Assembly: GCA_964648795.1 (NCBI GenBank)
Contig: CAZYMB010000028.1
Location: 1-7,044 of the forward strand
DNA from: JAHDDW01 sp964648795
GTDB lineage: Bacteria > Actinomycetota > Acidimicrobiia > Acidimicrobiales > SZUA-35
Reading direction: 5' to 3'
DNA length: 7,044 bases
Below, piece after piece: positions 1 through 6,365 of the stretch. Every line of letters begins with the position of its first letter. Within the stretch, counting starts at the first letter, position 1. The notes beneath the pieces are model-generated. The model saw only the letters and a list, made by a program, of their open reading frames with translations, searched no databases and was not told where the DNA came from. The position numbers and the translations under genes are program-made.

Positions 1-75
1 TTCGCAAAATACGAGCAACAGATTTCGGACTGGACGACCAAGGTTGGGGCGAGCTTACTCCGCTATAATCACTAA
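1..75 (+). CDS. C-terminal end of an unidentified protein (partial)
   Basis: The frame is open from the first base to a TAA at 73-75 and gives 24 residues, including YEQQISDWTTKVG. The mix of aromatic, charged and small residues looks like an amphipathic C-terminal helix of a cytoplasmic protein, but the piece is too short to assign a family. Its last 21 bases overlap the end of the degraded minus-strand frame at 55-276, an arrangement acceptable for convergent genes. The alternative is a chance open frame at the contig edge, since 24 open codons are not rare by chance. The sequence to the left of the window would settle it. Confidence 0.35.
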   Translation, partial: FAKYEQQISDWTTKVGASLLRYNH

Positions 76-276
76 TTCAGTATTCTCGCTAACCGATGAA
101 TCATCATTGGTCGATGCGTCCGTAGACGGTTGTTCACCTGCTACTGCCTCGTCCTCATTAGCGCTATCATCGATGACTTGCTCGTCGGCTGGCTAAACCC
201 TTGCGCCGTAGTCACTGAGTTGCCAGCTTGACTGATTCCAGATAGCAGCTGCCCATAGCACTAGACCAAAAGGATA
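55..276 (-). pseudogene. decayed membrane-protein C-terminus with acidic tail
   Basis: One minus-strand frame reads, after a TAA at 277-279, 27 protein-like codons containing the hydrophobic stretch FGLVLWAAAIW and then LSDYGARV. An in-frame TAG (193-195) follows, then 45 codons of an acidic, Ser/Thr-rich tail beginning PADEQVIDDSANEDE, ending at a TAA (55-57). The tail resembles the acidic linkers of the exported proteins elsewhere in this window. A transmembrane helix followed by an acidic low-complexity tail is a plausible C-terminus of a membrane protein. No ATG exists in this frame; the only GTG lies just before the hydrophobic segment. Both interrupting stops could come from single substitutions in Gln or Glu codons. 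I infer a pseudogene remnant. A chance open frame, or a true C-terminus at the TAG with an unrelated region after it, is also possible. No family is assigned. Confidence 0.3.
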
Positions 277-279
277 TTA

Positions 280-291
280 CTAGTCGACTAG
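280..291. repeat. 12-bp perfect palindrome upstream of the DUF1996 gene
   Basis: CTAGTCGACTAG is its own reverse complement. It lies 55 bases upstream of the preferred ATG (347) of the DUF1996 lipoprotein gene, inside the only intergenic space that can carry that gene's promoter. It could be an operator for a dimeric repressor, but no second copy or known regulator motif is seen, so the role is inference. Confidence 0.3.
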
Positions 292-333
292 CACGCGTCT
301 CATCCAATTTATAAGCGATAAGATGCCACTAAT

Positions 334-340
334 AGGTGGG
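334..340 (+). promoter_or_regulatory. ribosome binding site deciding the ATG at 347
   Basis: AGGTGGG stands six bases before the ATG at 347, a good Shine-Dalgarno position. The in-frame ATG at 323 has no comparable site and would add eight residues (MPLIGGLY) ahead of a standard lipoprotein signal peptide. This is the clearest Shine-Dalgarno sequence I found in the window. Confidence 0.6.
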
Positions 341-346
341 TTGTAT

Positions 347-1750
347 ATGAATAACAACAAGATTAAATCATTGGACAAGCTTGGCCTATTCATCCTTGGC
401 GTCTTTATTGTAGTGTCTTGCTCTAACGGCGAGGATACTGCTCTCGCAGATGAGTCTTTCGATATTGCTGGAGCACCGGGGACAACTATTGGGTCAGCAC
501 AGTCACAAACTCCCGACCCAGCATTTAGCGAAGAAGCCTATGTGGAGAATCTTGACTTAATCAAGGCATCTACTATACGCAGCACCGTTCAGGACAACTC
601 GCCGTTTACAGATGTCAGCTCAGCTGAACTTCCAGTCGAACAACTGTACGGTCCCCGTTCTGAATATCTGAATAATCCGGATGGCAACCCCGAACAATCC
701 TTCCCAATCCCAGGTGGTGGTCAGTTCAGAGCTAGTTGCGAATTTTCTCACTTCGCCTACGACGATCCTCTCATCTCACCGAACCAACCTGGCGCTGCGC
801 ATCTCCACATGTTTTTCGGAAACACTGACACAAACGCATTCACTACCTACGACCGCTTGCTAAATACTGGTAGCAGCACTTGCAATGGGGCTGAGCTTAA
901 TCGGTCTGGCTATTGGGCGCCTGCTGTATTCGACGGGGCTGGAAACGTTCGCATCCCTGAACGAATCGTTGTTTACTACAAGAACGAAGCAAACAAGGCC
1001 GGAGTCGAAGCTACTGCTTATCCAGAGCGTGCTGCGCTAATTCCCCCCGCCGATATAAACACTATCGATAGAGCTGATACTGGCAAGTCGACATTCGTAT
1101 GCTCAGATCAATTCTCTAGTAATGGTGGTGCCTCTTCCAACACCATGGTCGCGTGCGACGGCTCGCAATTTGGGTCGACGCCAAATTCAGATGGCGTACC
1201 ATCAACGCGTGTAGTTCTAGAAATGAATGTAAAGTTCCCTAACTGCTGGAACGGCGAGGACCCAAGTAACTGGGCCGATAACTACTCAATTCCTGAAACC
1301 GGCGGATGGTACTCTGGCAATTGCCCTGAGAGCCATAGCATCCTTCTACCTCACCTCGAGTACTTCATTAACTATGTTGTCGAGCCTGGAGAAAATACTT
1401 CTGACTGGTATCTGTCTTCGGATGTTGGTCCACAGACAAGAACGATCGACAATACTCCGGGTTCAACCGCTCACGCCGACTGGTGGGGTGCATGGCATAG
1501 AGACACCCTCGACACATGGATCGACAACTGCGCCAACCTAACTATTCCGGACCAAAGTAGCGGATGTGGCTTCGGTTATCTGTCAGACGGCGGACCCAAT
1601 GCCGCTAGCCCTTTCGACGGCCTGGCCTTAAAGTATCGGGAGCAATATGGCGGACCAAACAAGGTTCCTGCTTCGACTATCTACTCACAGCTTTGCCCCG
1701 AGGGTCCAACGGCTCCTAATGCAACTTTTGCTGCATACTGCAACCCGTAG
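347..1750 (+). CDS. DUF1996-domain lipoprotein
   Basis: A 467-residue exported protein. Residues 1-25 form a lipoprotein signal: Lys-containing n-region, a hydrophobic core (LGLFILGVFIVV) and the lipobox VVSC with Cys25 as the lipidation site. A linker of about 75 residues rich in Asp, Glu, Ser and Thr follows. From about residue 100 the protein matches DUF1996 in my reading: GGGQFRASCEFSHFAYDDP, the hallmark AHLHMFFGNT (151-160), SGYWAPAVFD, a KFPNCWNGED segment (about 296-305), CPESHSILLPHL (326-337) and HADWWGAWH (376-384), followed by a conserved-looking Cys. DUF1996 proteins occur in fungi and bacteria, often secreted. Their biochemical activity is not established to my knowledge, so the clustered His, Trp and Cys residues suggest a metal or glycan role only by inference. 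The many Cys fit an extracytoplasmic disulfide-bonded fold. The ATG at 323 is an alternative start without a Shine-Dalgarno. The stop lies three bases from the convergent YceI gene's stop, with no terminator between them. Confidence 0.85.
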   Translation: MNNNKIKSLDKLGLFILGVFIVVSCSNGEDTALADESFDIAGAPGTTIGSAQSQTPDPAFSEEAYVENLDLIKASTIRSTVQDNSPFTDVSSAELPVEQLYGPRSEYLNNPDGNPEQSFPIPGGGQFRASCEFSHFAYDDPLISPNQPGAAHLHMFFGNTDTNAFTTYDRLLNTGSSTCNGAELNRSGYWAPAVFDGAGNVRIPERIVVYYKNEANKAGVEATAYPERAALIPPADINTIDRADTGKSTFVCSDQFSSNGGASSNTMVACDGSQFGSTPNSDGVPSTRVVLEMNVKFPNCWNGEDPSNWADNYSIPETGGWYSGNCPESHSILLPHLEYFINYVVEPGENTSDWYLSSDVGPQTRTIDNTPGSTAHADWWGAWHRDTLDTWIDNCANLTIPDQSSGCGFGYLSDGGPNAASPFDGLALKYREQYGGPNKVPASTIYSQLCPEGPTAPNATFAAYCNP

Positions 1751-1753
1751 GCG

Positions 1754-2536
1754 TTAACGACCAAGAACAACTGACAGCTCGAGTATTGCGTTGTCTTCAA
1801 CGCTTGCAACAACCGGCGCCGACGGTGCGTCAATCTGGTAGTCATCAAGTAATATATTTAGTTGCCCTACGACTACAATCTGCTCGCCAACTACTTGTGC
1901 GTCTAGCGGAAAGGTCACATTATTTCTTAGACCATGAATAGTTAGGTCTCCGATTGCCTCAACCGAGAAAGTCTGACCTGCAACTGGTGGGCCGTCGAGC
2001 TCGATTGGTTCTGTCAGCGAGAAAGTTGCGGTCGGGAAAGCATCAGTTTCTAATGCCTGTGAACGTATTGCATTATCTCTGGCAGGGTTGTCCGTTGTAA
2101 GCGTGCTTACCTGAGCGGTAACTTCAACAGAATCAATGGTGGTGCCGGTCACGTTTAGTGTTCCCGTTACATCTGGTGTTCTTGCGACCACTTCGAAAGC
2201 CCCAATCGTCGTCAAGACTTCGTTAATTCGGTATCCAACAAAGGTGTTGTCAGAATCAGCCTGAACACTCCAAGCGCCTTCAATGCTTTCCAGTGCCGTG
2301 CCTGTTTCTGTTGCGCCTGTTTCGGTGTCAACAGTATCTTCATCAGCAGGGTTATTCTCTGCACCATCTGAACCGTCCTCGACAACTGTGTCGTCAGCAT
2401 TGTCTTGTTCGAGTTGTTCAACGGCGGCGTCAATGTCGACTTCTTCTGGGTTATCACCAAAGGCGAAGAGCCACAATGCGAGTCCCACAACTATTAAAAC
2501 GATTACCGCAAGAATTCCGATGATTGCTTTTTTCAT
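1754..2536 (-). CDS. membrane-anchored YceI-family protein
   Basis: A 260-residue protein with three parts. Residues 4-26 are a single N-terminal transmembrane helix after MKKA, without a lipobox Cys. Residues 28-84 are a very acidic, Thr-rich tether. Residues 87-258 form a YceI domain. Family features seen are GAFEVVART..VTGTL (about 112-127), the STLTTDNPARDNAIRS block (144-159), DAFPTATFSL (165-174) and GDLTIHGLRNNVTFPL (196-211). YceI domains are lipocalin-like beta-barrels, and solved members bind isoprenoid-type lipids in the hydrophobic pocket; the ligand here is unknown. The orientation places the barrel outside the membrane. The gene follows the SMP-30 lipoprotein gene by 30 bases, so co-transcription is likely. 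That gap also holds a TAGACT box (2546-2551) nine bases before the ATG and a direct repeat CTGGAC-N4-CTGGAC, so its own promoter is possible. No strong Shine-Dalgarno is present. Confidence 0.88.
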   Translation of the reverse strand: MKKAIIGILAVIVLIVVGLALWLFAFGDNPEEVDIDAAVEQLEQDNADDTVVEDGSDGAENNPADEDTVDTETGATETGTALESIEGAWSVQADSDNTFVGYRINEVLTTIGAFEVVARTPDVTGTLNVTGTTIDSVEVTAQVSTLTTDNPARDNAIRSQALETDAFPTATFSLTEPIELDGPPVAGQTFSVEAIGDLTIHGLRNNVTFPLDAQVVGEQIVVVGQLNILLDDYQIDAPSAPVVASVEDNAILELSVVLGR

Positions 2537-2566
2537 ATGCTGTCCAGTCTAGTCCAGCAGAAATCG

Positions 2567-3786
2567 CTAATTGATGTCTACTGTGTAAACAGAAGTAACG
2601 GCTGTTATCAGCAGAGTATTCCCATTCGGACCGCCTAGGGCAACGTTAGATGGTTTCTGTGGGACTGAAATTACTCCAAGCTGGACACCGTTGGATCCAT
2701 AGACCTCTACGCCAGCGTTAGCCGTTACATAAACATTGCCTGCTCCGTCCACAACCATGCCGTCTGGTATCCCTGAGGTTTGTGCGAACGCTTGAGTGCT
2801 ACCCACCTCGCCAGTTGTTGGATCTACCGAAGCTTGCAGAACCTGGCCGTTAGAACTAAGGGCTATATATACGGTCTGCAAGTCTGGACTCAGGACAATC
2901 CCATTGGGGTTTCCGCTATTACAGAGAGTCTGGGTTACATCTCCCGAATAGGTCACCAGATATACCCCTCTACACAGGTCAGCAGCAGCCGAACCAAAGA
3001 TTGGATCCGTAATGAAGTAGCCGACACCTGGAAGCTCTACTAAGTCATTAGGCGAATTAAAGCGAGTCCCTTGGAACGCATCCGCAATTGTAGTTTCATT
3101 GCCAGCTGAATCGAAGCTAACCAGGTCTCGCCCTGCATTACCGGCGAGCACTATGTTGCCACGTGAGTCGACGATAACGCCGTTTCCAATACGAGAAGAA
3201 AAAGTGGACTCTTGTCCGGAAGGAGTCACCTGCACGACCCGTGAATTAGGTATATCTGTAAACAGCCAAGCGTCCAGATCTTCCACCCAAGCTGGGCCTT
3301 CAGTAAACCTATAGCCAGAGCTCAACTCAGAAACCTGACCGGTTCCTTCGATAGGGTTCCCTGAGGGACTAAAAACTGATTGCCCAGACGTTGCAGCAGC
3401 CGTTGTAGCAGCCGTTGTGTCCGCTGGAGAAGTGATGGTCGTTTCTTCTGCACCTTCAACCGTAGAGTCTGATGATTCTGACGTTGTTGTTTCAGTGCTT
3501 TGGTCTTGGCCAACTGTCGTACCCAATTGTTGCGTTGTCTCTGAAGTGTTCCCACTTGTTTCGACTTCACCGTCAGAAGAACACNNNNNNNNNNNNNNNN
3601 NNNNNNNNNNNNNNNNNNNNNNNNNNNNNNNNNNNNNNNNNNNNNNNNNNNNNNNNNNNNNNNNNNNNNNNNNNNNNNNNNNNNTTGCGTTGTCTCTGAA
3701 GTGTTCCCACTTGTTTCGACTTCACCGTCAGAAGAACACGCACTTACCATGACCAATAGAAGTATCGCTAAGACAAATTGTTTCAT
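2567..3786 (-). CDS. SMP-30/gluconolactonase-family lipoprotein (interrupted by assembly gap)
   Basis: As given, the gene is split by 100 N inside a duplicated 55-base stretch. Removing one copy plus the N run (155 bases) gives one 354-residue frame, and residue numbers below refer to that version. Residues 1-17 are a lipoprotein signal with lipobox VSAC (Cys17). Residues 18 to about 95 are a Ser/Thr/Glu/Ala tether including the repeat TTAATTAA (72-79). From about 100 to the end lies a six-bladed beta-propeller of the SMP-30/gluconolactonase/LRE type. The expected divalent-metal ligands are visible: Glu111 in EGPAW, Asn195 in NSPND, Asn243 in NPNGI and Asp290 in PDGM. Family members hydrolyse lactones or organophosphates with Ca2+ or Zn2+, so a surface lactonase is plausible but its substrate is unknown. 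The ATG at 3786 has no clear Shine-Dalgarno, but TAGAAT lies six bases upstream. A TTG at 3526 is a false start created by the gap. YceI follows 30 bases later. Confidence 0.82.
3396..3419. repeat. 12-bp tandem duplication in the SMP-30 lipoprotein tether
   Basis: Two adjacent 12-base units, GCAGCCGTTGTA and GCAGCCGTTGTG, differ only in the last base. On the minus strand they encode two rounds of Thr-Thr-Ala-Ala in the tether of the SMP-30 lipoprotein. A 12-bp unit preserves the frame, so slippage here would only lengthen or shorten the tether. Confidence 0.7.
3530..3584. repeat. 55-bp sequence duplicated across the gap, left copy
   Basis: This is base-for-base identical to 3685-3739 and abuts the N run directly. 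It is best explained as the shared end of two contigs that were scaffolded without being merged. It encodes part of the N-terminal tether of the SMP-30 lipoprotein. Confidence 0.95.
3585..3684. other. assembly gap of 100 N
   Basis: The run is exactly 100 N, a common placeholder length for a gap of unknown size. Because both flanks end in the same 55 bases, the true gap is probably a 55-base overlap and no sequence is missing. Collapsing it restores the reading frame of the SMP-30 gene. Confidence 0.97.
3685..3739. repeat. 55-bp sequence duplicated across the gap, right copy
   Basis: Identical to 3530-3584. This copy is in frame with the ATG at 3786 and codes for the residues just around and after the lipidated Cys. 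Only one copy is likely to exist in the genome. Confidence 0.95.
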
Positions 3787-3792
3787 GACTAC

Positions 3793-3798
3793 ATTCTA
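3793..3798 (-). promoter_or_regulatory. putative -10 box for the SMP-30 lipoprotein gene
   Basis: On the minus strand TAGAAT is followed by exactly six bases and then the ATG at 3786. In Actinobacteria a TANNNT box at this distance marks a leaderless transcript that starts at the start codon, which fits the absence of a Shine-Dalgarno. No convincing -35 hexamer is seen. Confidence 0.5.
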
Positions 3799-3832
3799 AG
3801 GCCTATGAAGGCTACGACACCAGGCGCAGTCG

Positions 3833-3849
3833 CCGGCTAAAGCTGCCGG
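3833..3849 (-). terminator. weak hairpin after the reductase gene
   Basis: On the minus strand CCGGC-AGCTTTA-GCCGG forms a five-base-pair GC stem with a seven-base loop, about ten bases past the reductase stop codon. No U-run follows, so intrinsic termination would be weak. A second small stem (GGCG-CAGT-CGCC, 3823-3834) overlaps it and would compete. It may instead be a processing or partial-attenuation hairpin. Confidence 0.25.
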
Positions 3850-3859
3850 TCGTCAATCA

Positions 3860-4864
3860 CTAAGATTGTGAAGCTATGAACTTGGCGGACGCACGAAGGG
3901 TTTCTTCAGCAGGAATAAGCGTTAGTCCAAGTATCTTCTCAGAATGAGCTGACGATACAGTGCCGTTCTTACCAAGCCTAGGCGCAATGGTCTTCATGTC
4001 TGACATAACTTTTGCCATAGCCCTAATTAAGAAACTTGGAGCCTTACGGGTACTGGCTTTACTGTCAGGCAGTTCGTCATTGAGTATCTCGGCCATTTCT
4101 ATCATTGTCAGCGCTCCTGCACATGCCGGCAGTCGCTGACCTGCTGCTTCAGGAGTTTCGAGGGCTAGGCGGTGCATCTTCGCAACATCTTCGACCCCAA
4201 CAACTGGAATTAAAAGATCCGGCAGAACTGGATCTTTACCTTCGATTAGCCGCTCGACCAACTGTAGTGACGTTCCGTAGTTGCGGTCCACTGGCACACC
4301 AAATACTGCACCCGGGTTAACTGTGCTGAGCACCATGTCGGGGTCAACTTTTTCGACATAATCCCAGGCAAACTTCTCGGCCAAAGTTTTCGAGTCATCA
4401 TAAGCCGAGGTGTAGTCGACACCAGTTGGCGACCAGTTGGTTTCGTCGTAGTGTTTCTGGTCCGGACCAAGTTCGTCGTTATATATAGCAACACACGATG
4501 AGGTAACTACAACTCGCTTGATACCCGCTGCGGTCGCAGCTTCGAGTGCTCTCTTTGTGCCCTCTACCGCCGGCTTAATAAGGTCGTCGGGGTTTTTGGG
4601 TTGAGCCATTGGGAATGGAGATGCTGAGTGAATTAAGTAGTCAGCACCCTGGAGAGCTTCTGTCCAACCTTCACCCGACAGCAAATCCAAATTAACAAAA
4701 GTGAGGGAATCGTTATCTGAGGGCGCAAGAGCTAAACGAGTCTCTTCCGCTTTGGCGTCAGAGCGAACAGTACCTCGGACACGGTACCCGGCATCTAACA
4801 TTTCTTTTGCAATGCGTTTGCCAATAAAGCCAGATACACCGGTAACAACTACAGACTTTGTCAT
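3860..4864 (-). CDS. NAD(P)-dependent extended SDR, DFR/aldehyde-reductase-like
   Basis: A complete 334-residue cytoplasmic oxidoreductase. The N-terminal Rossmann fold carries TGVSGFIG (8-15), the extended-SDR glycine motif. GTVRS with Arg34 after the second strand suggests NADPH preference. Asp60 in VNLDLL, the HSASPFP segment (79-85) and KNPDDLIKPAVEGT (90-103) are typical of the dihydroflavonol-4-reductase/cinnamoyl-CoA-reductase-like group. The catalytic set is present: Ser122/Ser123 in VTSSCVAIY, and Tyr155 with Lys159 in YDDSK. NPGAVFG (183-189) completes the active-site wall. Bacterial members usually reduce aldehydes or ketones, and the substrate here cannot be read from sequence; flavonoid substrates should not be assumed. 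The gene starts 16 bases after the GGDEF gene's stop, so read-through is likely, but TAGTCT six bases before its ATG suggests its own leaderless promoter. No Shine-Dalgarno is visible. Confidence 0.9.
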   Translation of the reverse strand: MTKSVVVTGVSGFIGKRIAKEMLDAGYRVRGTVRSDAKAEETRLALAPSDNDSLTFVNLDLLSGEGWTEALQGADYLIHSASPFPMAQPKNPDDLIKPAVEGTKRALEAATAAGIKRVVVTSSCVAIYNDELGPDQKHYDETNWSPTGVDYTSAYDDSKTLAEKFAWDYVEKVDPDMVLSTVNPGAVFGVPVDRNYGTSLQLVERLIEGKDPVLPDLLIPVVGVEDVAKMHRLALETPEAAGQRLPACAGALTMIEMAEILNDELPDSKASTRKAPSFLIRAMAKVMSDMKTIAPRLGKNGTVSSAHSEKILGLTLIPAEETLRASAKFIASQS

Positions 4865-4870
4865 GTGTTG

Positions 4871-4876
4871 AGACTA
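4871..4876 (-). promoter_or_regulatory. putative -10 box for the reductase gene
   Basis: On the minus strand TAGTCT is followed by six bases and the ATG at 4864. It falls inside the 16-base gap after the GGDEF gene. If active, the reductase would be transcribed without a leader and independently of the GGDEF gene. Confidence 0.45.
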
Positions 4877-4880
4877 GTCG

Positions 4881-6365
4881 CTAAACTTTAGGTGCCGATA
4901 CAGCTTCAGAACTAGCCGACTCAGAATGGTAGCCAACAAGACCTCGGCCTTCCTGTTTTTTGTTGGTCATGGCCCTGTCCGCATTTGTTACAAGACCCAT
5001 AGCCTCACCAGCTGTGGCGACACCAATAGTTAAGCCAACTCGTGCAGTACCAACAGGCAAGACGAAAGGCTCATCACAGATGTTTCTTATTCGCTCAACC
5101 AGGCCTTCAATATCCGAGTCCTGTCTGGAGCTAGGATCATCGTCAAAGTAGCCGGCAAGAACAACAAACTCATCGCCGCCTATGCGGTAGCACCGATCTG
5201 TTGACCGGACAGCGTTTAGGAGACGTTCAGAGAAGGCCGTTAAAACCTGATCTCCAGCTTCGTGCCCGAATGTATCATTCACCTGTTTGAAATAGTCAAG
5301 GTCGATGTAGATGGCGGCGCCTTTATTGGAATCGATCTGCTCGAAGTCAAGTTCAAGCGCCCTTCTGTTTGGAAGAACCGTCAACTCGTCGGTCGTAGCC
5401 ATCTTGACTAGTTCTGACTCAAGCTGGTTGTTCTCGGCGCCAATAATAAACACCCTTGCAGCGAGAACGGCGCTGACAATAGCACCGAGAACGACTGGGA
5501 TGCGATACTGAGGCGGGGAGGTAACTGCCAAGACGATTACTGCAACAATTAGCGGAACACTTGTGATTGCGGCTACGTGTGCGCCCTTCGCCGACCGAAC
5601 CACCGAGCTCTGCCTGTTCTCCGACTTTATCTGCGAGGCGAACACTAGGGCAAAGTCGGCAAAGAACGCTAGAAACTCGATATGGCGATCAAAGCCAATC
5701 AAATCGAAAGCACGTAGAGTGTCCAAAATTGCTAGGAGTGCTAGGTACACAAATCCGAAGTGAAGAATAGCTGGGCTCAGAACACTCTGCTCACGATCTT
5801 TGGCCCATAGGTTTACCAATAGGGCCGTTGCAAGACTCAACGAAGCGATTTGAACAAAGATAGCGGCGGAGTCCAAAAGTTGTACTTGAGGCGACGCAGC
5901 AATCGGGACGATCACCACGAACCATAGAGCAGCTGTGGTGGCTACGGCCAACCAAATTGAGTCGCCGATTACTCTTACTCTCGAAACTTCGGGAATGCGA
6001 TCCCAAACTATTAGGGCAAGTACTGCGCACCCGATCACACTTAACACAGCGACAGAAAGTGAATCTGCAGGCTCGGTATTGTTCGGATACCGAGCGATGG
6101 TAGCTACTCCAGCAAAAACCAAACCAGCTGTAACAAACCACCAACCCGTGGCTGACGCTCCACTATCGCTTTTAGCTCGCACACTTGTGAGCACAGCACT
6201 AATCGCAACCCGGCCAACAGCCAACAGATACAGGTAGGGCGCTATTCGGCCTGCATTGAAGCCCCACACCCAGATGGCGAATACCAGTCCGCTCAGAAGA
6301 TAGCCGATCAAGACAATTCGACTATACGTAGCGAAAAATCTATTCTGTTTACTCCACCCAGACAT
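4881..6365 (-). CDS. multi-pass membrane diguanylate cyclase (GGDEF domain)
   Basis: A 494-residue protein. The first 310 residues hold about ten hydrophobic segments (near 16-36, 41-62, 75-92, 103-121, 135-157, 167-187, 200-220, 229-247, 265-283 and 288-309) and no recognised sensor domain. A short linker (ENNQLESELVKMA) then leads to a GGDEF domain. Visible motifs are DELTVLPNRR (326-335, usually DxLTGLxNRR), IDLDYFKQVND (354-364, metal-binding Asp355), and an intact GGDEF active site (396-400). The inhibitory I-site RSTD (387-390) lies exactly five residues before it. The protein should therefore make c-di-GMP from two GTP at the inner membrane face and be product-inhibited; no EAL domain follows. 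The start is the ATG at 6365. A TTG directly before it gives one more residue, and an in-frame TAA precedes that TTG. No Shine-Dalgarno or clear -10 is seen. It is divergent from the ABC ATPase gene and upstream of the reductase gene. Confidence 0.9.
   Translation of the reverse strand: MSGWSKQNRFFATYSRIVLIGYLLSGLVFAIWVWGFNAGRIAPYLYLLAVGRVAISAVLTSVRAKSDSGASATGWWFVTAGLVFAGVATIARYPNNTEPADSLSVAVLSVIGCAVLALIVWDRIPEVSRVRVIGDSIWLAVATTAALWFVVIVPIAASPQVQLLDSAAIFVQIASLSLATALLVNLWAKDREQSVLSPAILHFGFVYLALLAILDTLRAFDLIGFDRHIEFLAFFADFALVFASQIKSENRQSSVVRSAKGAHVAAITSVPLIVAVIVLAVTSPPQYRIPVVLGAIVSAVLAARVFIIGAENNQLESELVKMATTDELTVLPNRRALELDFEQIDSNKGAAIYIDLDYFKQVNDTFGHEAGDQVLTAFSERLLNAVRSTDRCYRIGGDEFVVLAGYFDDDPSSRQDSDIEGLVERIRNICDEPFVLPVGTARVGLTIGVATAGEAMGLVTNADRAMTNKKQEGRGLVGYHSESASSEAVSAPKV

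Noticed and set aside
2..196. Ser-rich plus-strand open frame in the left flank
   Set aside because: It is the complement shadow of the acidic minus-strand tail and has no credible start or family features.
1751..1760. CGTTAACG palindrome between the convergent stops as a bidirectional terminator
   Set aside because: The stem is only four base pairs with no loop and no T-run. It cannot act as an intrinsic terminator.
2567..3526. Independent 319-residue gene starting at the TTG at 3526
   Set aside because: The TTG is an internal Leu codon. The true start is the ATG at 3786 with a signal peptide, and the apparent start arises only because the false gap breaks the frame.
3530..3739. 55-bp direct repeats as target-site duplications or a mobile-element scar
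   Set aside because: The copies abut an exact 100-N placeholder and collapsing them restores an open frame. Typical target-site duplications are also much shorter. An assembly artefact explains everything.
3322..3786. 154-residue frame continuing from the signal peptide through the N run
   Set aside because: After the gap it gives a Lys/Gln-rich sequence unlike any exported domain. It is the wrong frame of the tether, produced by the extra 155 bases.
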